Positions 35,705 through 47,700 of a DNA stretch of 64,000 nt are shown one piece after another. A program made the translations under genes and the position numbers. Within the stretch, counting starts at the first letter, position 1. Each line of letters starts with the position of its first letter. This DNA is from Nematostella vectensis. Taxonomy: Eukaryota > Cnidaria > Anthozoa > Actiniaria > Edwardsiidae. The notes below the pieces were generated by a model. It was given only the letters and a program-made list of their open reading frames with translations, searched no databases and was not told where the DNA came from. The stretch lies in NCBI RefSeq assembly GCF_932526225.1, contig NC_064043.1:8113501-8177500 (forward strand), in the 5' to 3' direction.

Positions 35705-38700
35705 TTATGCGCCATATACCATCCAATACACCCCGTTGAAGCCGACAAAGGATATTGGAAAGAAAAGTCTAGACACCCTGTCTATCAGTATGGGGTCCCG
35801 TACCCACATGTCCTCCTCAGAGGGCATCCTTATGATGTTACCGGGCATATTCTTACACAGTTCCTCATTTCCAAGAACTCTCTTCAGGACATTACTGTTA
35901 TTCCTTTGTAAGCACTTCGCTGGGAATTCTCCAAACACTATTTCTTCTTTTCCTCTAAACTGAAAATTAAAAAGCTATATCAGCTATAAACACCTAGGAC
36001 ATTCCTGAAATGGAAGGTGTATCTTGGTACTCTCCCTCAAATTCTAACACTCAATGTGACTCAGTTTAAGGACGAGTTTGTAAGAATAATTGCTCAGCGG
36101 TCAACGGCTCTCGATAAATCAGTCTAAACCTGCAGCTTGCACATTATGAGAATAGTCACAATTGTTCGAACGTGCAAAATAATGAGAAGATATTAATATA
36201 GGTTCAAAAACGACTTCGGAGTGGAAAGCTGTGTTCTATAAAACAGATAAGTATGCAAGTTTTAACGACGTCTCTTTCTGATCCTAAATCCACATGACTT
36301 CTGCTATGCTAAGTAACTGCATTTCGCAATTTTCCACTTGCCCTTTTCGTCACAAAATTACCTTTGCAGGATTTGTTTTCGCTGTGAAAGCTCTAACTTA
36401 ATTAGGTATTTGTCCAACCCCCTTCCCAAATATTTTTTGGTCCGTCCCTTACCAAGTTATTGTTCTTGACACGGTTAGCAGCTTTTAGGAACTCCTGCTT
36501 CTGCTTGATTCTCTTCTTCTTGGAAATGACATAGGTTACACAAGTGTACTCTAGAATGGAGCCGAACACGAAGATGAGACACAGCAGTAGGTACCAGTCG
36601 ATCGCTTTCACGTAGCTAACCTAGAATAGAAATAATACGATACAATTTTTATTATAATTCTTACAACATAGGCTTTTCAGAATCAGCGCCAGCATTTCTG
36701 GTCTAACAAAGCACCGTTCACACCATGAGGGATGCCCGCGGAGTAATTTGCCTTTTTTGTGTCTTGTGGTTAGCCGAGCGAGGCGGTGCTAGCTATTGTG
36801 ACTGGTGTTGGCGCTGTTAGCACTGGCCTTATTGTGACTGGTGTTGGCGCTGTTAGCACTGGCCTTATTGTGACTGGTGTTGGCGCTGTTAGCACTGGCC
36901 TTATTGTGGCTGGTGTTGGCGCTGTTAGCACTGGCCTTAGAGCGACAAAAGGAACGTTCAAGTTGTGACTGACTATAACTATATACTTGAGAAGGTCTGC
37001 ATAAGTCATCTGAATGGTAGAACAATAGCATGGAAGAATCAAGATACAAAGTCAAGCTTCAGCCAGTGGCGCCCGTCCGCCACAAAAAGGCTCAGCTACA
37101 CTCCCAAAACTAGCACAGTGTCTTTGGTTCACCTTAGGAAGGTTAGCACGTGCACTTGATATCAGGGTCGTCATGGTGAGAACTGTTGTGATCCCCAGGG
37201 CCACGCGGGCAGGCGCTGTCTCAGGATCGATCCAGAAGGAAATCCAACTGATGATGACAATAATGGTGGACGGTATGTAGGTGTCTATCAGGAAGTAACC
37301 AATTCGACGCTTCATACGGAAGTTCGCTACTAGTGAAGAGTGGTTTCCTAGAAATAGAGACAGACACATATATTTTTAGATATTACAATTTTGCTACGAA
37401 GAGAAAAGTGGTTCCCTCAAAATATAGACGTATGTAATTTAAAATATCAAAATTTTGCTACTTCACCTCATGATATAAATATTGTGAATTTGGCAGTAAA
37501 TTGCAAGCGCGCAGATAAGCGAAAATTGAGATGCAAAACTCTACAAAGTTTTCGTCACTTCCATTGCCCTTTTGTAGATGGAGAAAAGGTTGAGAACCAA
37601 ATCGCGAAATTTCCGAACACCCTCCTATACTCATAGTTGTGTGTATTGTCCCAACACCCTCCTATACTCATAGTTGTGTGTATCGTCCCAGCACCCTCCT
37701 ATACTCATAGTTGTGTGTATTGTCCCAACACCCTCCTATACTCATAGTTGTGTGTATTGTCCCAACACCCTCCTATACTCATAATTGTGTGTATCGTCCC
37801 AAAACCCTCCTATACTCATAGTTGAGGGTGTATTTACTCTAGTTGTGGGTATTGTTCCAATACCCTCTATACTCATAGTTGTGTGTATTTTCCCAACACC
37901 CTCCTATAATCATAGCAGTGTGTATTTTCCCAACACCCTCCTATACTCATAGTTGTGTATTGTTTCAACACCCTCCTATACTCATAGTTGTGTGTATTGT
38001 TCCAACACCCTCCTATACTCATACTTGTGTGTATTGTCCCGACACCCTCCTATACTCATAGTTGTGTGTATCGTCCCAACACCCTCCTATACTCATAGTT
38101 GAGGGTGTATTTACTCTAGTTGTGGGTATTGTTCCAATACCCTCTATACTCATAGTTGTGTGTATTTTCCCAACACCCTCCTATAATCATAGCAGTGTGT
38201 ATTGTCCCAACACCCTCCTATACTCATAGTTGTGTGTATTGTTTCAACACCCTCCTATACTCATAGTTGTGTGTATTGTTCCAACACCCTCCTATACTCA
38301 TAGTTGTGTGTATTGTCCCAACACCCTCCTTTACTCATAGTTGTGTGTATTGTCCCGACACCCTCCTATACTCATAGTTGTGTGTATTGTCCCAACACCC
38401 TCCTATACTCATAGTTGTGTGTATCGTCCCAACACCCTCCTATACTTATAGTTGTGTGTATTGTGTCCCAACACCCTCCTATACTTATAGTTGTGTGTAT
38501 CGTCCCAACACCCTCCTATACTCATAGTTGTGTGTATCGTCCCAACACCCTCCTATACTTATAGTTGTGTGTATTGTGTCCCAACACCCTCCTATACTCA
38601 TAGTTGTGTGTATCGTCCCAACACCCTCCTATACTTATAGTTGTGTGTATTGTGTCCCAACACCCTCCTATACTCATAGTTGTGTGTATTGTCCCAACAC

Positions 38701-41700
38701 CCTCCTATACTCATAGTTGTGTGTATTGTTTCAACACCCTCCTATACTCATAGTTGTGTGTATTGTCTCAACACCCTCCTTTGATCATAGTTGTGTGTAT
38801 TGTCCCAACACCCTCCTTTGATCATAGTTGTGTGTATTGTCCCAACACCCTCCTTTGATCATAGTTGTGTGTATTGTCCCAACACCCTCCTTTGATCATA
38901 GTTGTGTATTGTCCTAACTCCCTTAAACGGGGAGTATGACGAGGTTCTTAAAATACGTCCTCTCGCGCGGAAATGCAAAAATCAAGCGTTCAACTATCAG
39001 GTTCCAAACGCTCCAAGTGAAATATCGAGTTGAAGTATGTTTTGTTTAAACCTGAAATACAGCAATTTTTGGCCGCCATTATTCAGTTGGAATCGAACAA
39101 TCGAACGCTGTGATGTCACTTGTCCCCAAAATCAAGCTTTGGGATGGAATGCCTCGCTCTGAGTCGCAAAAAGATCACAGCACGCACAGAGAGTGGGATG
39201 AGGATTTAGCCAGAGAATTCAGCGCAGTACGATTTACTCAATGAAAGTACCCCCAAATTAGATAGGCTAGAGGTCTGTCGTGCTGAAACAATGAATAAGC
39301 TAGCTAAAAAGTGGAAGTGGAAAGCCCTGAAACAGAAAGAATAAAGCCAAGTAACAACCGTCTTGACTTTGTGAATTACCCAAAACAAACTGCATGATGG
39401 TGAGTTAAGAATACGATCTTACGAGCTCAGAAGAACGATGGGAACCCAAATAATGTATATCTCAGTTGACACCATATGAAGAAAAGTGCAATGTCCGGTA
39501 AGAAAATAATAAAAACTTTACGGGATAAAGTTAGTTGTTTCCTTCTTGTTTGTACAGCAGTAGTAGGGAAATGGCGCAGCTGGCGCAACTTTTTGATCTC
39601 CCCAAATTTCATTCCAAAATGGCGCAAAAGTCTCCGCACACCTCCGCCAAGCCTCGCGACCTGCGCATGCGCGAGCTTGCCAAAGATCTCTTGCACGACC
39701 ACGCCCACCTGTCAATCACTTTGTCACGTGACGGCCACGCCCACCTGTCAATCATTTTGTCGAAAACCTGTCAATCACTTTGTCATGTGATAGCCACGCC
39801 CACCTGTCAATCATTTTGTCAAAAACCTGTCAATCATTTTGTCAAAAACCTGTCGATCACTTTGTAAAAAACCTATCAATCACTTTGTCACGTGACGGCC
39901 ACGCCCACCTGTCAATCACTTTGTCACGTGTCGCGCCTAGGGGGAGCTCGAGAGGCTATTCTGGTCTAAAGACGAATGGGGTCATAGATAAAATGACATT
40001 AAAGACGGAGGTGAAGATTAAAAACGATGCGGCTACAGCCGGCGGTTGTCCGGTGCTGGAGGTGAATGTGAGTAACACTGCGGATGCGGGGCCTGAACAC
40101 TGCTGTTGTGACGCTGATTACTATGAAGACTCAGAATACGGAAGCTTCGACCCCGTTGGGTTTGTGGCCGGAGCGGCGACAATTGTCCTCGGTGTTTTAG
40201 CAATGTTAGTCTCCATGCCACGGTATGGCGAAAAAAGATGGGTGAGATACTAGTCCACAGATGTGGTGTGGAGACTTTAGACCCCACCTAGGGGGAGCTC
40301 GAGGGGATAGCCTCTCAGCTTCACATCTGAAAAGCCTTTGAAAAGTGGCTTAAAGACGTGAACAGTTCAATAAAATGGGGGAACAAACGGTTGAACGTAC
40401 GGCCGAAGACCGGTCACCACCACCATATAATATCCCCGACGGGTCGGTACCCAGGATTAACGTCCCCACCCTCATGCCGGAGTTTGCACTGTTTGACCGA
40501 GCCCTCACCAAATACGAGACTAGTAGAGCCTCCTTGGGAGACGAGGATAGTAGTAACACCCTTTGCAATCATGACGACCTGGTCACAGAAGACGGGGTCA
40601 CTAGTTGCTTAGAGTGCGGGGAACAGATGCAGCGCGTGATCGCGCACGAAAGAGAATGGGGTTTTTACGGACATTCCGACGGCAAACGGTCTTCGAATCC
40701 AAGTCGGGTCCAGGTACGTAGGTCTGAGGATAGAAACATTGACAAGGATGTGGAGAACATGGGTTTTAGCGGGGTAATTGTAGCCAAAGCTAACGAGATA
40801 TACACTCAGGTGACGAAAGGCCAGATTTTTCGCGGCGACCCACGGAAGGCGATCGTCTTTGCGTGTATCTACTACGCCTACAAGATGTCCGGTAAGTGTC
40901 AGACACCGAAAACCTTGATGGAGACTTTTGGATTGAGCAGGAAGAGTTGCCTTAAGGGTCTAAAAATCTTCAGTATTAACATGCCTAAAGATTACTTACT
41001 ACACGGAACGTCTCCCACCGTCGTGGACCACATTCGCGATGTGATGGACAGATTCTCGGCGTCCCCCACACAGAAGGGAGAGGTGGTCCAGCTCTACTAC
41101 AGATCTAAGAACCGCTCGTCTGAGTTGAATCGCGCTCGCCCACAATCCTTCGCGGTCGCTTTAACCTATTACTGGGTACGGCTAAAGGGGGTCGATATTA
41201 CGCTTAAAAAATTCTCCGAAAGAACGGGCGTCTCCGAGTTAACCATCAGTAGGAAAGCGAGAGAAGTGGCCACAGTCCTGGGTACGCCTGGTGTGGTATG
41301 ATGTTTCCTGATTTCCAGAGAAATCAGGATTTCCAGAAAACTGTCAGTTCGGAGTAAATGTGAATTAACACGTCTAAAAAAATTCGAAAAAAGTGGTTTA
41401 AAGACGTGGATGTAATAACAAAATGGATATGCAAAGTGCTGGGAGTCTTACAAATCTTACCGTGGAGGATCAAGCCGCCACCTTGGCGAGGTGGGGAGCC
41501 ACAGACTTTAACGAGGCTATGGCACGCGCGGCGGCGGAGGGGTGCGTCGAGGCCGTGAGGTTGTGTAAAGAGTGGGGCGCGTCGGATTTCGACGAGGCCA
41601 TGGCGAGCGCGGCGGAGAATGGGCACGCCGAGATCGTTAAGATGTGTTGTGAGTTGGGCGCCTGTGACTTCGTATATCCAGCGTCCATGGCCGCGAAAGG

Positions 41701-44700
41701 CGGGCACGTAGAGGTTTTGAAAGTGATGGACGAGTATTGTGACGACGAAGAGGCCATGATCTGTGCTATGAGTGCTGCGGCGGCGGAAGGTCAGGTGGGG
41801 GTTGTTGAGTTGTTGATAGATCTAGGTGCCGATGTCGATGTCGGTTGGGCCACCGATGAGGCGGCGTACAATGGTCACGTTGAGGTTCTAAAGTTGCTTA
41901 GAGAAAACTTCTGGGAGTTTGACCCGAACTATGCTATAGGACCGGTCATCGAATCCGGTAACGTTAATGCTGTGAGGTTGTGCTTGGAGTGGGGCGCGAC
42001 CGATCTCATTTGGTCTATGGGCCGCGCGCGATTCTTGGGTCTACACGAGATTCTCGCGGTGATACGTGCAGCGTGGGGTTGGGGTCCCGTGCATGAGGAA
42101 CTGTTCAAATACCACCACAAACGCAGATTTCTCAGGGACCTTGAGGACGAGCTTTTACCCAAGACTTGGCATCCTGACAGGTTTTGGGACTGGTGTCTTG
42201 ATGAGCAAGAGAAGGGAATGTTGGAAGAGTTTTTCGCCAGGTAGACGTCGGCCGGCTAGGAGGGTGAGTATCGAGGCGTAAAAAATTGAAAAGTGATTTA
42301 AGGACATGACCGGTTTGATAGAAATGGAGAACCAAACGGTGAAAGACCCGAAAGTATCCCCCGTAAAGCGAACAACGGATTATAAGTGTCTTCATGGCAG
42401 AGTGAAATATTATTGCAAAGATTGTCACGGATCGCAAATCTGCCCTCACAACCGGAGAAAGACGCGGTGCAGAGAATGTAACGGCGGTAGCATTTGTGAG
42501 CACAGACGAGCAAGATATGTCTGTAAAGACTGCAAGGGGAAAGGGATGTGTGAACACGGCAAACAGAGACCCTTTTGTAAGTTATGCGGAGGGTCTCAAA
42601 TATGCGAACACGATAGACAAAAGCACCATTGCAGAACGTGTAACGGAAATTAACATTGACCCACTCAGTTTTGTAACGCGTCTCACGTTACAAAACACAT
42701 ACATTCCTAATCACCCTAACAACTAGCGATTCTGAAAATAGGTTTTGTATTTACATTGAGAGTTCGCGGTCGCCAGGGTGGTCTGGTATGCACGTGAACA
42801 GGTATTGTCTTCTTGCGGTACGTCACATCCGTCCACATGCACCCCGCATGTTACCGGAATAGATACCAAGCTAAACCAGCCGTAAAGGCTGTGATCGTGA
42901 CAAGGTTATTTTCGTGCTGCGTGTTCGTGGGTTTAATCACGTCCGGCTTTGGGTTAGTTTTCGCCTCCGGTTCCGGTTTGTGAGCCGTGACTGACTCGGT
43001 ATGAGGTAACACAATCTTTGAATGACCCATATTATGTTTTGGGATCGTTTTTATCTCGTTATTTATCGGATTCAGCCCCAGTTTCATATCTGTGGTGGCT
43101 TTTTGTAACTTGTTATTATAGCCAGCGATCGAAGTGTTGTTATTTATCACAAGATACGATGGACTTAACCAACAGCCGAGGGCGAAAGCCAGGTCTAGTT
43201 TTTGTCTCGCCTGTTGTAGAGCAAACTGATACCGTTGTATACTTTTCGATATACTGTTTTCCACCACCGCGCTTTCAAAGAGTTTCGTGAAGACCTGTTT
43301 CGTTTCCTGAGCTGAACCGCTATCACCGACGATTGACGACCGGGTCTGAACTTGCGCGCCTAGAATACAGTAAACAAAGGCTTCGATGCTCTGGTTTATC
43401 CTAGACAACCCAGCTTTGGTTAACCCCATTGATTTTTCCGGAAAGAACCACTCATACTGAAACCCAGTTCTAAGGTCTTTCAGGTACTCGATCTCAAAGT
43501 GATTCATGTGTTCGTGGTCGCTTTTAGCAGCATCCCATTCGTCGTGTAATTGGTCAATGGTCCCATAGGGTTTATACTTGTCGTTAGAAGATGACAAGCC
43601 GTGATAATCATAATTATAAACGTTCCCTAACCCATGATTTATCGGCCCGAGGAACCGGAAATCGTCACCAGTTCGGAATTCTGTTCTTAGTTTTTGGTAA
43701 GCCGCTTCGCTGTATAAGTTTTTATTCCAACTAAAGAGCCTATCTTTTGGAAGAGGGCATTGTAGCTCGTTTAATATTCGTCTGATAGTGAAAATGATGT
43801 GAAATCTGTAGAATGACCCCACTTGAGAGTCGTCAATCATGTCACGCGTCACACCACATCCAGCAGTCGCGCAAAACATAGCAAAATTTAAGGCTTGACT
43901 CCAATAACTGAGGTTCGGGGCGTCGAGCCACCTACTAGCCTCCTTTGCTGTTCTGAATACTAGCAAGCTGTCGGTGAATATGTCCCTAAAAACAAAGTTT
44001 GTCTTCAGCTTTGGTGTTATAAAAACATCGAAAGAGACGTAATTATTTCTCGTAGGGTTTTCGTCCCACGGCAATATCTTGTACTCTGCACGCGCGTCTA
44101 GTCTGTATTGTTTTGGGAATCCAAACAGTTGCTGGATCGTTTCCTTGTATGCTTGTGTGTCGTCGACGACTAGAAGATCCTGGATATTCTCAGGTTTCCA
44201 GCTGTCACCGGGGAAGTGGTATAACGTCTTGACTAGATTCCCATTCTTGTCGAATGGATCGTATTCGTCCCCATTGAAAACGAATTGCACATCGCCATGC
44301 TCGTTGGCAGAGAACCTGAAGCGTGAATAGTAAGGGTACCTTTTCACAAATTCTGTAAACTTCATCTTATATGACATATAAGATGTTTTTAAATCAGTCC
44401 TTTACGCATCTCAATTCATAGATCCATCCGACGGGAGTTCTCTCGTACAGAAATTTCACCGAGCGGGTCGACTCGCCAGGTCTTTCAAAATCTCTTCTCT
44501 TACTGTTTCCCTCAGCTTGGTAATGTTTACGTTTTTTTCGTCCTCTCTTACCGACTTTTGACGGATCTGGAGCTTTAGAGCCTCAAACTTGTCCAATTCG
44601 TTCAAGATTAAAGAGAACTCTTCGTCTGATATTTTGTTGTCTTTTAAAGCTTTAGAGACCAGGTCGCGTATGCTATTTACTTTTGCCTTTGCCATCGCCG

Positions 44701-47700
44701 CTGTTTGGTCGTGCTTGGAGACTTTTTGCGACAGCCGTTTAGAAACCGCCGCACAGCCTACAGAGGTGAGACCGAAAACACCAGCCAAAGCACCCAACGG
44801 AACTCCAACGATGATGCCCAAACCTGACAGAGAAGTCCCCAAACCACTAGACCCAAGAATGACGGATAAGAGCCCTAAGACCACACTTAACTTTGAAAAC
44901 ACGCTCTGCCCTCGTTTATACTTTTTCCTCACGTTCTCGTAATGTTTAACTTCTTGCTCCAAACTTCCCAAAACATCGTGGGTCTTTTGGAGTCTGAAGT
45001 TATCACCTGAGGGGCTGACCCCTCGGGGTACGTTCGGGTAGATTGAGTTGTACTCTTCCATAGCTTTATTATGGGGAGAGTTTATTCTTTAAGTGATTTC
45101 TAAAATTAGACGTATCGGGTAGAGGCCACGCTCTATTGTATTTCCGTCACCGCCCTTTATACTAAGACGGAGACTACTCACATAACCGACTGATGTGGTA
45201 CTAATCCGTACCGGATCGCTTGGATTGAGGTATATCTTTCCTTCATCAAGTTCTACACTTGCTAGGATTTGTGAGGGCGCCCCTTGTTGGAGGGAGTCAG
45301 ACGCGTTCACAAGATCGCAGTGGATAAAAATAGCCTCGTGACCTATCATCTTTATCTCGTGGCGAGTGTTTGCTTCCAGCTCCCTGGTCTTGAGTCCTAA
45401 CAGGCAGGCGAGCGGCTCATTCAACACGACGTTCCGATGAACTTCGAGTGACGAGTCTCTAATAGAGATTGGCTTTTCACCAAGACGCAGACCCTCGTCT
45501 ATTTGACGTTTTAACGTCTCGATCGTATGCCGCCCCGCAGGGATCCTAAGGATAATGTTCTCACCGTCGGAGACCGTTCCCTCGCTTGAGAGACTGTTAC
45601 AACGATTATGAAACGCACATCCTCGCAGCGCGATAAACCGCGGCTTTTCAATAGGTTGTTCTAAATAGACAGTAAAGTCACCAACGTTTCCTTCAATGTA
45701 GAGTAATACCATTTGTTATGATTTCCGTCTCCTTTTAAATCGTTCTACGGAATACAGGACGACAGCGACGATGAGAAGCCATGCGTTTTTAGCTAAAAAG
45801 CCAACAACTTCACCTGCCGTTCTAAATATGAAACTAGCTATAGCACCAACCATTCCTGGGAGTATTTCTCCTAATTTTTTGCCTATTGTTTTCAGACCAT
45901 TTCCAACACCTTTTGCAACACTAGTCAGCCCAGCTTTCAGATTAGAGACAATAACACCGATAACAACGCCCACAGCGGTAACGACAGCAGCGACTGTAAA
46001 TCCGTATTTCTTAAAAATCGCTTTGACACGATCTTTCAACGACATTCTCTCTTCAAGATTTTCTCTCTCCAATTGATTCTCTTCCAAAGTCTCATCTATG
46101 ACAGAATTTCTTTCGCTGAGCTCTTCATTTTTACGATCTATAGCTCTTAGTCTTTCTTGGTTAGTTGTTTCACTTCGTTCCTCATTATTTTTTCTCATTT
46201 GCTCGGTGTTTCTCTCTTCTTCTTCTCTGAGTGTATTACCTGTAGCGTCTAGTTCATCGAGTTGAATCTGAATTTGCTTGTACTTTCCGGATCTGATTTT
46301 GTCGTCAACACTCTTCCGCACCGTTCTATCCTCATTATACAACCTTTCTGGTCTAGTCCAACCACCTTTTCTCGCAGAATAGAAGGAAATGAATTGTTTC
46401 CCTCTTTCATCCGTTGAAATCTGAACTAAATTTTCATCAAGATCTGGATATTTCGATAACAAAAGGTCTACCCTAAGTGCGTCCGTTGAAGAAGAACCCC
46501 CCATATTCTGTAACTCCATGTACTCGGGGACAGCCTTCCCAGGGTTTCGTGTTTTCCATAAATCACGCAACCTCCCTATCACGTGGCTTGTAGCTCTACC
46601 GAATCTAGTTGAGATCCTTTTAATCCATGGTTCTACTCCCTCATCATCGTTTGGAAGAAGAGAATCATATTCTTCGTCCACGGTAGTATTCAAATCTTCT
46701 CTACCTTCTTCTGTTGTGGGATCAAAATCTATATCCATTTCTTATTTTGTTTGAAAATAAGAAATCTTTAAGTCGTGCCGGCTCATATCCACCTACTCGC
46801 TACATAGCCAAGAGCTAACATTCCACCTCCAACATATGCCATCTCTCCCATCTTTTGGTTGCTACTTGGTCTGTAGTAATCTGAGAGCTCAGGCTCTTTC
46901 AAATCAAAATCTGGATGTGTTTGAGCGTATAGTTTGAAAGCCTCATCCGTCTCTTTATCGTTCTCATCCGCACGAACTTTATCGTTGTATTGTTCAGTCA
47001 ACCAATCCTGATATTCCTGTCGTTTTTTCTGCCAATCACCCATTGCTTGTTGATACTTTTCAAGCGCTTTATCGTGTCTTATTTTTTCTTTATCAACATG
47101 AGTAGCGTCAGAAGATAAGTATCTCGCTAGGTAACTCCCTCCAACGAATGCCGTCGCATTAAGAATAGCTCCACCAATCATAAATGCTATACTCGCCATT
47201 TATTAATCAATCTATAAGATCTTTAAGTCGCCTACAGCGGTTTTGGCAAAATCTTTTGTGTTTCCAGATAATCTTTCAGATACATACTACCGGACAGGAC
47301 AGCAACCCATTTAGCGTAGTTTGTAACACTCGACGAAGGGTCGCTGATGAATGACTCTTTCATAGCCTTTTTAGCAACATAACCCATACCGGCGGCTAAT
47401 CCGATGATGACTGCTGAGTCGGTGATCGTTTTCACAAGTTTGTTTTCAGTTGACATGATTTTATTTATTACAGATTCAGATAATCTTTAAATCACAACAT
47501 TCCTATTTTTGGCGTCGCGTTCGGGAGGCTAGCCCCTCGAGCGGCAGGCCTCTCGAAAGTTTCAGTCTCGTTGGCGTTGATCTTAGGCGTCTTTTTATAA
47601 AAACGCATATACATATCCAATGCGGTGAGCCCTATTCCGACTAGAGCCAGTACAGTTGTAAACGATAGCTCTGGAATCCAAGCGTCCGAGAGGCTATCCC

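Noticed and set aside
35331-35963. 210-codon plus-strand frame
   Set aside because: It crosses the 51-bp minisatellite and the antisense of the receptor TM4 exon; the minus-strand exon explains the conserved part.
37879-38716. Short Cys/Pro/Ser-rich frames
   Set aside because: Direct translation of the 37-bp minisatellite.
39780-39992. N-terminal extension of the 86-aa protein
   Set aside because: It is a translation of the sub-terminal repeats and is read through the promoter-like motif.
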